This document shows, piece by piece, positions 25,111 to 33,809 of a stretch of DNA of 36,738 nt. The DNA is from an uncultured Verrucomicrobiota bacterium (GTDB lineage: Bacteria; Verrucomicrobiota; Verrucomicrobiia; Limisphaerales; AAA164-E04): positions 1 to 36,738 of the forward strand of contig CAJXVR010000032.1 in the NCBI GenBank assembly GCA_913061285.1. Reading direction: 5' to 3'. Position numbers and translations under genes: made by a program. Numbering within the stretch: position 1 is the first letter of the stretch; the number at the start of each line of letters is the position of its first letter. The notes below the pieces were generated by a model. The model saw nothing but the letters and a program-made list of their open reading frames with translations, made no database searches and was not told where the DNA came from.

Positions 25111-26487
25111 CTAGTATGCCTGGGGCTCCCTAGAATGGACATATCGCCGGAGTGGCTCGGTTTTATTTCGCAAGGAACCCAGGTCGTTGGGTCTCTTCCT
25201 GAGGATCCAGGCTTGGGAACATGTCAATTCAGGGGGCAGAAACAGGACGACGAGACCTTTGTTTTTGGATGCTGCCTCGTGTTTCCACGTCCGACGTGCT
25301 TTCGTAGCTAGGGCCATGGATTCAAGGCGAGTGGACAGTTGGCGGACAAGGTCGGGCTCGTCTGCGGCGCGGTTGTATCGTTCGGAGGGATCGAGATCGA
25401 GTTTAGAGAGTTCTAGCCCATCTTTGTCTCTGATTTTTCAAGGCCCGGATCAGAGACCATCGAGTCGATTACCTTGAAAATAGAAGAAATCCTTTCGAGG
25501 AGATCGATTGGTTTGCCCGAAAAGGAAAGGGGTGAGATCCAAGCGATCGGATGGGGTTGCAGGCATGTCTCCTTTGGCCAGGGTGACAAAGGTTCGATAC
25601 CAATCTAAGGAAGAGACGATTTCTGCCGAGGTCTGAGCTGGAGCAATCCGCCCGGGCCATTTCACGATGCAGGGAGTTCGGACGCCTCCTTCGTAGCTGC
25701 TCGCCTTGGAACCCCGCAACAATCCGGGAGATCCCGTGTGTCAGGGAAGATTGTCTTCTTGCAGCATTCGCTTGGGCAAATTGAGCCAGGGCCCGTTGTC
25801 ACTGGTGTGCCCCGACAGATGAGGCATTGGGTAGGCGAGGAGGAGGAAAAAGGGTATTTCGTCTGCCTGCGAAACGAATTCGACCGCATTGTGAGTCTAG
25901 CGAGTCGTGAGGGTGTCTTGATCAACGGGATGTTCGATTTTGGTGGAGTTCTCGTAGAGCCAGAGCGGGACATCGGTCTTGACCCAGGGTCGCCGCATGT
26001 CATTGGAGTACGGAAGTCCCTACCAGTAGTCGAATCCTTTGCCCACAGGTAGATACTTGACTTGTTGGTAACCAAGGTGCCATTTCCCAACCATCACTGT
26101 TCGGTAGCCGGCTTTCTTGAGACTCTGGGCGAGCGTCACTTCGTCGTCGGTGATCTCTCCTTTACCACCAGATCCCATTCTCCCAAGCGTTGTTCGGGCA
26201 GAGTAACGACCGAGGAGCAATTGGCTCCGCGAGGGAACGCACCAGGGAGCGACGTCGAATGACGTCAATCGAAGCCCTTCGCTAGCCATGTTGTCCAAGT
26301 GAGCCGTATTGCTCGTAGGGTGCCCAAGACATGACAAGTTTCCATAGTCCATATCATCGGAAAACAGGATAATAAACTTCGGTTTCACCGCTGCCGCGAC
26401 TTGTGGATTCAACGTGCTAAGAAGAAGCGACGCTATGAATGCCCGGAGGCTAGAAAAGGCTCGGGAGTGAGAGCTTCGCTTACTCAT
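25111..26487 (-). pseudogene. Sulfatase pseudogene with five in-frame stops
   Basis: One minus-strand frame reads as an arylsulfatase A-type enzyme throughout. It has a signal peptide, KFIILFSDDMDYGNL, the formylglycine site CVPSRSQLLLGR (C83) and GYRTVMVGKWHLGYQ. It continues with LPYSNDM, TSDNGPWL, YEGGVRTPCIVKWPGRI, FFYFQGNRLDG and DPSERYN. Stops interrupt it at 26020-26022, 25897-25899, 25741-25743, 25450-25452 and 25438-25440, with no frameshift. The last two stand where Arg and Trp are expected (SGPW in relatives), both one transition away. About 40 residues are missing between YPMPH and SDNGPW. It follows the FG-GAP gene by 56 bp and probably once formed an operon with it. The 3' boundary is uncertain; homology fades past about 25300. 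Confidence 0.9.
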
Positions 26488-26543
26488 GAATCTTTGTCTC
26501 TTGAGACTATGGTTGGGAGGGAGTCTTTGAGGCGCTAGGGGGG

Positions 26544-27680
26544 CTATTTTCTAAGGTTTTCGTACCAGTAGAGTCCGCTTCGGCCAGGCAGCACGAGGTC
26601 GAGGTCTCCGTCTCTGTCCAAGTCGGCCACCTTTGGATCTAAGCCAACACCAGCAGGGCCGTTTTCTTGAATGCTGTCTCGCGTCCAGGTGCGTGTTGCG
26701 GAATCAAATTCGTACCGATAAATGACCAGTGGATCCCGAGCTCCTGGATCTCGGCCTTCGTGTGCCCAGTACCGTTTCCCATCAATAAATTCAGAGCGGC
26801 CATTGCCATTCAGATCTGCCCAGAGTGGGCTGTGTCCTTGGGACCAGGTTTTGTCGATGAGATGTTTTTCCCATACGTTGGCTCCGTCGCGCTGTTGCTG
26901 TTCCAGCCAGAAGACACCGTAGTCGTGTCCAATAGCATAAACAAGGTCGCCATCTCCATCGTCGTCCACGTCGGCGACAATAATCGGCATGGAGGTGCGG
27001 CCCAGATCAAAGTCGCCATGCCAGATCCACTCGCCATGGCGTCGGTCAAGGGGGGCTTCAAGCCAACCTTTCGTCCCGACGATATCACCGCGCTTGTCTC
27101 CGTTGATATCGCCGAAGCCGCCACCGTGCCCTCCCGCTTCTTGGGGTAGGTCATGGCGGATCCAAGTCGTTCCATTGCCATCGTCATTGGGGCGGAGATC
27201 CCACCAAGCAGCGAAGTGCCATCCATTGGGAAAGAGATCAAGTCGGCCGTCACCGTCGATATCGAAGAGTCGTCCGGTTTCCATGGGACCGGGTTTCGCT
27301 ACGAGATGTTTTAGCCACTCTCCCGGATGCTCGCCGGGATGTTCAAGCCAATAGATCGATCGGCTCCTAAAGTTAACGTGAATAAGATCCGGGTATGAGT
27401 CGTGATTGACATCAAAGGGGAGGTGAGAATAGCCATCCGGGCGACCTCGGATCACTTCGACTTCTTGAACAAAGTGCTGAGTCCATGACGGGCTTTCATA
27501 CCAATACGCGCCTGCCACGACGTCGAGATGACCATCATTATTAACGTCCAAGACAGCACAGGAACTGTAGATCGAGTCCGCATTGATGGTGTGAAGCCGG
27601 AAATCGGAGGTATCGCTCCAAGCCCTGCTGGTCCCGAGGAATGCGAGCATTATGGAGAGAAATCGACCGACTGGAGACAT
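26544..27680 (-). CDS. Secreted FG-GAP/VCBS repeat protein
   Basis: The 378-residue exported protein (signal FLSIMLAFLGTSRAWS) is a beta-propeller built from FG-GAP/VCBS-type repeats with calcium-binding loops: DVNNDGHLDVV, DVNHDSYPDLI, DIDGDGRLDLF, DINGDKRGDIV, DVDDDGDGDLV, DLNGNGRSEFI and DLDRDGDLDLV. Such proteins are probably surface or periplasmic glycan- or matrix-interaction proteins; no enzyme activity is known to me. A perfect HPGEHPGE duplication occurs in one blade (residues about 114-121). It sits upstream of the sulfatase pseudogene on the same strand. Confidence 0.9.
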   Translation of the reverse strand: MSPVGRFLSIMLAFLGTSRAWSDTSDFRLHTINADSIYSSCAVLDVNNDGHLDVVAGAYWYESPSWTQHFVQEVEVIRGRPDGYSHLPFDVNHDSYPDLIHVNFRSRSIYWLEHPGEHPGEWLKHLVAKPGPMETGRLFDIDGDGRLDLFPNGWHFAAWWDLRPNDDGNGTTWIRHDLPQEAGGHGGGFGDINGDKRGDIVGTKGWLEAPLDRRHGEWIWHGDFDLGRTSMPIIVADVDDDGDGDLVYAIGHDYGVFWLEQQQRDGANVWEKHLIDKTWSQGHSPLWADLNGNGRSEFIDGKRYWAHEGRDPGARDPLVIYRYEFDSATRTWTRDSIQENGPAGVGLDPKVADLDRDGDLDLVLPGRSGLYWYENLRK

Positions 27681-28115
27681 TAGGCGAAGCTAGAGTGAGG
27701 CGAATTGTAGAACAAGGCTAAATCTGGGTGTGAAAATTGGTGTGTAACCCCTCAGAGCGCCGCTCTGTCTCATTGGGAGTCTGCGAAATCCCGTTCAGCG
27801 ATCTTTGTGGGGTCGTGGCCGAAGTTTTACGTCGAATGGCATTGCATAAAGAGTCCGTATGGTCGGCGACCATGCGAAAGCCGAGATCATAGAGAACTTT
27901 CAGCCGGGTCGCCGACGATCCCATCGGATAGTCACGTTGGGGCGAACGTGCGAACTACAGACACGCCCGGTGTTTTGCCCCTTCGAGACTGGGTATTGGT
28001 AGTATCGGCACAGAAGCGAGTCACTTTAATTGGTTGATTAGATAGCAATCGACGGCAGCGTTCCGAGACAATCCTGATCGAACGGTTTGAGTCACGCGGA
28101 AATTTGTTAACATTG
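27681..28115. other. 435-bp intergenic region
   Basis: Short frames occur on both strands but none has family similarity I can see. A 15-bp palindrome CAGAGCG-C-CGCTCTG lies at 27753-27767. The region separates the FG-GAP gene (minus strand) from the YceI gene (plus strand) and should hold both promoters. Confidence 0.5.
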
Positions 28116-28763
28116 ATGAAAACAGATATGAGAAGAATACAATTCAAGAATATCGTGCCTGCGGCACTGCTCCCTATTTTCGCCTCGGCTTTACTGGTTG
28201 GCTGCGGGAATCCTGCGGATGGCGTTCAAGAGGCCGAAGTCACGGTTGGTTCGGGGGAATCTCTCGAAGCGGTTGCAGGGGCCAAGGTTTACACCCTCAC
28301 CAGTGATTCTTCCATTGCCTTTACGGGATCGAAGATAACGGGAAGCCATAGCGGTGGGTTCAAAGCGTTCACCGGCTCCATCTCTGTTGCTGACGGGGTG
28401 ATTGTTGCTCCGAGCAAGATTGAGATCGATATGGATTCGACATGGTCTGACAGTGACAAGCTCACCGGGCATCTGAAGAACAGTGACTTCTTTGACGTTC
28501 CGGCCTTTCCAACGTCGACTTTCGTGCTGACCGGAATTGAGCAATCAGGGGATTCCTACTCAGTCACCGGAGATTTGACCCTACATGGTGTTACGAAGAG
28601 CATCGCTTTTGATGCGATGATTGACATCACAGATTCTCAGCTATCCCTGAATGCGGAGTTCTTCATCAAGCGATTTGACTTTGATATTGTTTATGAAGGG
28701 AAGGCAGACAATTTGATTCGAGACGAAGTCGTGATCAAGTTAGATGTGAAGGCAGAGGCATAG
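28116..28763 (+). CDS. YceI-domain lipoprotein
   Basis: The 215-residue protein has a lipoprotein signal (FASALLVGCGNP, Cys near residue 30) and a YceI lipocalin-like beta barrel. YTLTSDSSIAFTGSKI, FKAFTGSISVADG, LTGHLKNSDFFDV, FPTSTFVLTGI, GDLTLHGVTKSIAFD and IKRFDFDI are the successive family motifs. YceI proteins bind isoprenoid or other hydrophobic ligands in the periplasm. ATG 28116 is chosen over a TTG at 28104. A strong terminator follows at 28786-28821. Confidence 0.92.
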   Translation: MKTDMRRIQFKNIVPAALLPIFASALLVGCGNPADGVQEAEVTVGSGESLEAVAGAKVYTLTSDSSIAFTGSKITGSHSGGFKAFTGSISVADGVIVAPSKIEIDMDSTWSDSDKLTGHLKNSDFFDVPAFPTSTFVLTGIEQSGDSYSVTGDLTLHGVTKSIAFDAMIDITDSQLSLNAEFFIKRFDFDIVYEGKADNLIRDEVVIKLDVKAEA

Positions 28764-28785
28764 GGACATCTTAGAGATCGGTTAG

Positions 28786-28821
28786 AAACGGCGTGCTTAG
28801 ACGATTCTGAGCACGCCGTTT
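28786..28821. terminator. Strong, probably bidirectional terminator
   Basis: A 16-bp stem (28786-28801 with 28806-28821, one wobble pair) closes a CGAT loop. AAACGGCGTGCT stands on one side and AGCACGCCGTTT on the other, so a T-run follows the stem on either strand. It lies between the convergent YceI and HicB-like genes. Confidence 0.9.
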
Positions 28822-28846
28822 TCGTTCTAATCATCCTAGGGCCGTT

Positions 28847-29221
28847 CTAGGCACATTTGAGCTCTCGCGGGGGCTCGATTGCGATTCCGGGATGTTTTTG
28901 AAGTCGGATGGTCATTGAAAGATAGCCTGCTTCGACGCCGAATGGTGGTTGTTTCCAACGTTCAAAGAAGCTTGGGTGCGCTTGCCGTTTCATGAGATCA
29001 TCTGGATTCCCTCGAGTTGCTGCATCCTCGAGAAAGATTTTGACGGTTTGTCGCAGCTTTTCCATTGCTTCCTCTTCGTCGTATCCGGCTCCCATAAGAT
29101 CAGTATCGAGCGCGTAGGCAATCACTTGATCGTGAGCCGGATAGACGAGGGTTCGAAGCGTGAGTCGGTAAATGCTTTCTTGGGGGCTGGGGCGATTAGT
29201 AGATGCTCGGTTTGTTTTCAT
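28847..29221 (-). CDS. HicB-like small protein without HicA
   Basis: The 124-residue product has a HicB/DUF1902-like core at about residues 18-70: YRLTLRTLVYPAHDQVIAYALDTDLMG, a strand-strand pair reminiscent of HicB, followed by the helix YDEEEAMEKLRQTVKIFLED. A C-terminal extension (SFFERWKQPPFG) has no counterpart in short HicB antitoxins. No hicA toxin gene is beside it, and no C-terminal ribbon-helix-helix or HTH is visible. It may be a domesticated relative with another job. Confidence 0.6.
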   Translation of the reverse strand: MKTNRASTNRPSPQESIYRLTLRTLVYPAHDQVIAYALDTDLMGAGYDEEEAMEKLRQTVKIFLEDAATRGNPDDLMKRQAHPSFFERWKQPPFGVEAGYLSMTIRLQKHPGIAIEPPRELKCA

Positions 29222-29347
29222 ATTACTGCCTTTGAATCGTGAATTCGTAGACAGTAAATCACAAGGGGTAGGACATTCGTTGGGTAACCACTGGGTTTAG
29301 TTGCCGTTTCTCGGTGGTGGTCTGGTGGCGGTGTTCGGCTGCAAGCG

Positions 29348-30463
29348 CTAGCGGGTGAGGTATTCGGTGTCCAGCACGAGGTGATTGATATACTCGCGAC
29401 CGAATGTGTGGACGATGTGAAGTCGGCCATCGGCCGTCTGCATCATGCTTGGATAGTCCATCGATTTCCGGCCATCGGATCTTAGGTTCTCGATAATGAC
29501 GTCCCAATGTTCACCATCCTTTGAGCGAGCGAGTGAAAGGGGCGTGCGGGTACGATCTTTGTTAAACACAAGAAAATGCCAGCCATTGTGAGTTGTAACC
29601 GCGTGAAACCCTTTGGATGTTGTCACAGGACTCTTCGAAATTGGGGTCCAGGTTTCCCCTCGATCGTTCGAAGCTGTGATTCCGTCATCTCGGGTGAAGG
29701 CGAGAAGCTGTTTCATGTCGCGGGATTTCGAAATGAAGGATGCCTGAATCCCTTTGCCCTCGAGAGGGCCCACAATCGTGACTCCGTATTTCTGTCCTGT
29801 CCAATCACCGGCCTGGTAGAACTCAAAGTGAGTCTTCCATCCGAGAGGCGATTCCGTACTCGAACCGCAGAGGAGTCTGCCGTCTGGAAGAATGATTGGT
29901 CGGTTCTTGACGGGGCCAGTCGCTTGAAATTGGTAGGGGCCGAATTCCGGAAGATTGGGTGAAACTTGCGGGAGCCAGATGCGCTTCGACCATGAATTGC
30001 CGTGATCGGTGGAGGTTCGAACGGCGCCCCACCAGTTTTGATAACCTGGTTTGGTGCCACTCCCGGTCACTTTGTACCAGAGATAAATTGTCCCGTCTGA
30101 AGGATCCGTGAATAGAACCGGATTCCAGGTGGCATATTCCTGTGTCTCACCGTCTCGTGTGCAAACCCCGTCCGCCACCATGGTTGGTTCCGACCACGAA
30201 CCATTCTTGGGGCGCTGGCTCAGGTAGATCTTGACATCCGGAGCATTCTCGCTTGATCCCCCGAACCATGTTGCCAGAAGCGTGCCATTTGTTGCCTCGG
30301 TAATTCCTGCGGCGTGGGTTTCGTGTTTTTCCGGTAGAGCTCCAAAGGGGATTCGATTTTCTTCTAGAATTGCCTCAGATGGAAGAAAGGGATCACTGTT
30401 GCAGAGGAGGATGGAGCTGATGCTCATTAGCAGGGACAAGCAAGTGTATCTTTGTGTCTTCAT
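29348..30463 (-). CDS. Secreted sialidase/BNR-fold protein
   Basis: The 371-residue exported protein has the six-bladed sialidase fold of the BNR-neuraminidase-like group. Asp-box-type repeats are visible (STDHGNSWS, SNDRGETW, SKDGEHWD), with a signal peptide at the start (LSLLMSISSILLC). ENRIPFGALPEKHETHAAGI and TLLATWFGG are typical of the group. Many relatives in Verrucomicrobiota and Planctomycetes act on other glycans or have no known activity, so sialic acid specificity is not implied. Transcribed alone from a 375-bp upstream gap. Confidence 0.87.
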   Translation of the reverse strand: MKTQRYTCLSLLMSISSILLCNSDPFLPSEAILEENRIPFGALPEKHETHAAGITEATNGTLLATWFGGSSENAPDVKIYLSQRPKNGSWSEPTMVADGVCTRDGETQEYATWNPVLFTDPSDGTIYLWYKVTGSGTKPGYQNWWGAVRTSTDHGNSWSKRIWLPQVSPNLPEFGPYQFQATGPVKNRPIILPDGRLLCGSSTESPLGWKTHFEFYQAGDWTGQKYGVTIVGPLEGKGIQASFISKSRDMKQLLAFTRDDGITASNDRGETWTPISKSPVTTSKGFHAVTTHNGWHFLVFNKDRTRTPLSLARSKDGEHWDVIIENLRSDGRKSMDYPSMMQTADGRLHIVHTFGREYINHLVLDTEYLTR

Positions 30464-30838
30464 AGAGGTTGATTGTAGTCGGCTTATTTTCGATTCTTGG
30501 ACGTTCCTGTTTGAATCAATTTGGAGGGCGTTTCTAAAGTGTGTTTGAGTCGAACATTGGATTGAATCGGATATATTCAGGCATTTTGAGGCTGTTTTAG
30601 TTTAAAAATATTAATCAGTTGCTATGTTTAAATATAGTGAATTGATCAGGGGATGGATCTGGTGAATATTCAAATTGCTTCTTCTTGAGACCATCGTGCG
30701 ATACTTAGATCCTCTAGGGATAGTCCAATTTGGTAGCCCGTTTGGCGTCGACCAAGTCCGGTGGTGTTGTGCGTCCAAGCCCGGTCCCGAGGTCGAAAGA
30801 GGCAAGCGGTCTCACAATTTATTGATCTGTGGCTGTCG
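30464..30838. other. 375-bp intergenic region
   Basis: AT-rich in its first half (30540-30680), it lies between the sialidase start and the sigma-CotH gene stop (both minus strand). It should hold the sialidase promoter. I see no RNA gene, repeat or convincing ORF. Confidence 0.5.
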
Positions 30839-33034
30839 CTATTCTTCGGTTGGTGGCCCCATCATCGCTTTCGGAATCACTCCTTCGGACTTCCCCTCTA
30901 GTTGGTCACGGACCGATGCTGAGCGGGCTGCGATGAATCGTTTGATGGGATTAACTGGCCTGATGACAGAATCGCTGTTTAGTGGAGGAGCCCCCCAATC
31001 GTCGCCGACGGCTTCAACGAAGCGTCGGTATCGAAATGGATTGTCCTGTTTGACCGGCTCTTGATTGACTTGGGCGATGGCGTCAATTCGAGGGCCGAGG
31101 ACATCGGATCGAAACTCGGTTGCCAGGAGCGATTCAAGCTGTTGACGATAGAGCTTTCGAAAGGCTTCGACTTTCATGACGCGTTCCAGAAGGAGGTGAT
31201 CCCCGGCCCACGGCTTCCAGATGCTGGCTTGGTCCCGGTCACTTGCGGATCCGACAAAGGGAAAATCGCCCCAGCCATGGTCAAGATCCCAAGGGATGAA
31301 ACCGAAGAGGTTGGTTTCCGGATCGAGATACATGTAGAAATTCTGTCCGTTTGAGAGAAATCCATCGTAGGAGGCAATGAGAACGATAGAAGCGAGATAT
31401 CGGCTGAACTGGTCTAGATCCAGGTAAGAATCGATCGTTTCGGCAAATGCCTCGTCGCTATCATTGCTGAGGCTTCTCGCGAAATCGATGACCTGTTGGG
31501 TTTGTTTCTTAGTCGCCTCCGTTTTCAAATCATAGATTGCTGCGTAGTCATCCCAATCGTCGCCAAGGTATTTGAAGAGATAGGGGGTGACGGGTTTGAA
31601 TATGGGGGTTTTGCTGCTCCCAAAGCGATCTTTGGCAAAGCGTTTGTCGATGTTCTCGAGTAGGACATAGAATCCGTTTGGTTTTCGCTCTTGGTCTGTG
31701 ATCTGAATGGTGATCCAAGCATAGGCGGTACGGGGGGCTGCGATCCCAGAGGCTCGGAAAACGGCATATCCGAGGTTGTCATGCATGAAGGTCGCGTCCT
31801 CAACGAGATTATTGAAATTGAATCGATCAATTCCCGCGATTTTTTGGGCCGAAATTGACTTGTTGAGGTCGATTTTGATGGATTGCTTAGAGCCGTAGAG
31901 GGAATTCACATAGGTGCCATTACCACGATAACGAGTCGAAATATTGGTGAAAGAGATGCCTCCAAACTCAAGATTCGCCTTTGTCCATTCGAATTCGATC
32001 CCTAGGACACCGGCTAGCCCGCTCCGTTTTGCGTTCGGATTTCGGAGCACGATTTTACCGTCGTTCGAGAAGATCTTGACGGGTTTGATTTTCTTCGGGG
32101 CGATCCCAGCCCATTGCTCAGGCGTGAATGTGAAATCCACGCGCCAAATATTCGTGGGACCAAAGATGTCGCTGCGCGCTTCGATGCTTTCTGCCTGCAA
32201 TCCTTCTCCGTCCCATTCGGAAGGCGGAAGGGCCAATTCTGGTGCTTCCTTGATGGCTTGGCCGGCCTGAAGTTTGATCATCCACGCCATGAAGTGGCCC
32301 GTTTCCCAAGCGACAGCGAATGCTGCCGCTAGCGATGCGATCAATAGAATGAGGCAGCCTAGAGCGATCGCACATCGCTTGATTCGCCGTTTCCAGAAGA
32401 ACCAAGACCAACTCTTGATGGTTTTTTGGACGAGATCGGGGAGTGCGGTCGTTTTGACGGAGTCTGATGCTAGGGCCGGAATATCCCATTCACTGACGTG
32501 CGGTGGAACACCTGAGATGAAGCCGAGGGTTGTGAGCTCACTCGTCTCGTCTCGGGAAACTCCCCGTTTAATGGATCGTTTGAGGAGTTTTTTCTGTCCT
32601 TTGGCGATACGCTTTGAAATGCGTTTGACCTTGCCCCCGAGGGCCTGGGCAGCCTTTTCCAAATCGCTTCCATGCAGGCTAAAGGCGACCAGGGCGTCGC
32701 TCAGTTTTGGCGGAAGATCATTCAGCGCCAAGAGAGTGAGTCTTGTGGGCTTGGCTGGATTGGATCGATCCTTCTGCTCTTTGTGCCATTGGTTGGCGGC
32801 ATAGGTCGCTGTTCGGACTAACCATCCTGGTAGGTAGGTGGATTTTGAAATCCGACGGCATCGGTAGGCGAGTGTCTGGAAAACGGATGCGGTAATCTCC
32901 TGAACAGCAGCTGGTTCAGTGACCTGCGCAGAAATTGTCGAGATTACCAGCGGAAGGTGCTGTTCAAGGATTCCTTCGAAATCTTGAGCCTCCCTTGACT
33001 TGCGAAATGTAATGAGTCGTTCTTTGTCCGTCAT
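30839..33034 (-). CDS. Sigma-factor-like / membrane / CotH-kinase fusion
   Basis: The 731-residue protein joins three parts. Residues about 5-90 resemble ECF sigma region 2 (LEQHLPLV, PAAVQEITASVFQTLAYRCR, LPGWLVRTATYAANQ). Residues about 100-160 resemble region 4 (LNDLPPKLSDALVAF, LEKAAQALGGKVKRISKRI). A basic stretch WKRRIKR precedes one membrane helix (about 221-242), favouring a cytoplasmic N-terminus and periplasmic C-terminus. From about 290 a CotH protein-kinase domain follows: SKQSIKIDLN, EDATFMHDNLGYAVFR, GFYVLLENIDKRFAKDRFG, LDQFSRYLA, and the metal-site motif PWDLDHGWG (582-590). ATG 33034 has GAGG 12 bases upstream. A membrane protein gene lies 92 bp upstream on the same strand. 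Whether the sigma part binds RNA polymerase is unknown. Confidence 0.85.
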   Translation of the reverse strand: MTDKERLITFRKSREAQDFEGILEQHLPLVISTISAQVTEPAAVQEITASVFQTLAYRCRRISKSTYLPGWLVRTATYAANQWHKEQKDRSNPAKPTRLTLLALNDLPPKLSDALVAFSLHGSDLEKAAQALGGKVKRISKRIAKGQKKLLKRSIKRGVSRDETSELTTLGFISGVPPHVSEWDIPALASDSVKTTALPDLVQKTIKSWSWFFWKRRIKRCAIALGCLILLIASLAAAFAVAWETGHFMAWMIKLQAGQAIKEAPELALPPSEWDGEGLQAESIEARSDIFGPTNIWRVDFTFTPEQWAGIAPKKIKPVKIFSNDGKIVLRNPNAKRSGLAGVLGIEFEWTKANLEFGGISFTNISTRYRGNGTYVNSLYGSKQSIKIDLNKSISAQKIAGIDRFNFNNLVEDATFMHDNLGYAVFRASGIAAPRTAYAWITIQITDQERKPNGFYVLLENIDKRFAKDRFGSSKTPIFKPVTPYLFKYLGDDWDDYAAIYDLKTEATKKQTQQVIDFARSLSNDSDEAFAETIDSYLDLDQFSRYLASIVLIASYDGFLSNGQNFYMYLDPETNLFGFIPWDLDHGWGDFPFVGSASDRDQASIWKPWAGDHLLLERVMKVEAFRKLYRQQLESLLATEFRSDVLGPRIDAIAQVNQEPVKQDNPFRYRRFVEAVGDDWGAPPLNSDSVIRPVNPIKRFIAARSASVRDQLEGKSEGVIPKAMMGPPTEE

Positions 33035-33126
33035 CGGCTTGGTGCCTCAAGCATACCGATGCGGGGCTGACACTCAATTGTAACTTTTGCGTAACTGCTC
33101 GAATATCTCTCTACCTAACAGGGCAG

Positions 33127-33603
33127 TTATTCATAGAAAGGCTTTAGTCTGAAGTCGACTAGAGGTGCGGGTGGCGTCGGGAGGGAAGAGACAACGATTT
33201 TTTGGTGGCGGCATTGTGGAAATTCGTCTCTGAGGAGACAGCGCTCGAGGTGTCTGATGAATTCTCGATCCTTTCGAAAGTGCCGAAGCAGCGCTTTGAG
33301 ACGATAGGAGGGGCCGAGTTGCCGGTCGATGATGGTTGTCACAGCGAGATAGCTACCGACAAGCGAGGCGAACGCTAGATGGAGGGCCCAATCCGTGCCG
33401 GCGGTCGCCACTGGGCTAGACCCAGCGGTAAGCTCAGGGCTAGAGGAAAACGCCGCGGACCAGAGTATTCCGGCGATGCTGAGGACGCCAACGCGACGGT
33501 ACTTCGTGGCTAGGTACGTGCACTGGACCCTCAGCGGAACAGTCTGAAAATTGGTTGGGCTTTGATTGTCTGACTGATCTCGTAGGGGCTTGAATTTCGC
33601 CAT
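33127..33603 (-). CDS. Hypothetical membrane protein beside the CotH fusion
   Basis: The 158-residue protein has two hydrophobic stretches (VLSIAGILWSAAF near residue 40; WALHLAFASLVGSYLAVTTII near 72-92) and a charged C-terminal part with many Arg and His residues (KALLRHFRKDREFIRHLE). I do not recognise the family. It is 92 bp upstream of the sigma-TM-CotH gene on the same strand, so they may be cotranscribed. A membrane partner for the fusion protein is an attractive but untested guess. Confidence 0.6.
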   Translation of the reverse strand: MAKFKPLRDQSDNQSPTNFQTVPLRVQCTYLATKYRRVGVLSIAGILWSAAFSSSPELTAGSSPVATAGTDWALHLAFASLVGSYLAVTTIIDRQLGPSYRLKALLRHFRKDREFIRHLERCLLRDEFPQCRHQKIVVSSLPTPPAPLVDFRLKPFYE

Positions 33604-33809
33604 GCTCGAGCGAGTGCAGCTAGTATGCCAAGGTAAACGATTGGTTGATAATCGTCGTCTATTCGGCGCTTTTCACGGCAAAGAAGCTTCATTTGCCGTA
33701 ATTCCGGTTCAACCTGTTCCGCTTGCTGATCTCGCTGTTCCGATATCGGAGGCTTTGAGAGAACTCTTGGAGAAGCTTGGAACGCTAGGGGGCTCGTCGA
33801 GCGTTCGGT

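Noticed and set aside
25662-26090. 142-codon frame over the sulfatase pseudogene
   Set aside because: It is a different frame from the sulfatase signature, is Ser/Thr/Pro-rich and appears only because of the nonsense codons in the true frame.
25111-26487. Stop-codon reassignment in the sulfatase gene
   Set aside because: Both TAG and TGA interrupt it, and all other genes in the window end normally at TAA, TAG or TGA; a deletion also accompanies the stops.
27718-27924. Possible degraded gene on the minus strand (YDLGFRMVAD)
   Set aside because: The short segment recalls the end of formylglycine-generating-enzyme-like domains, but no upstream homology continues in any frame.
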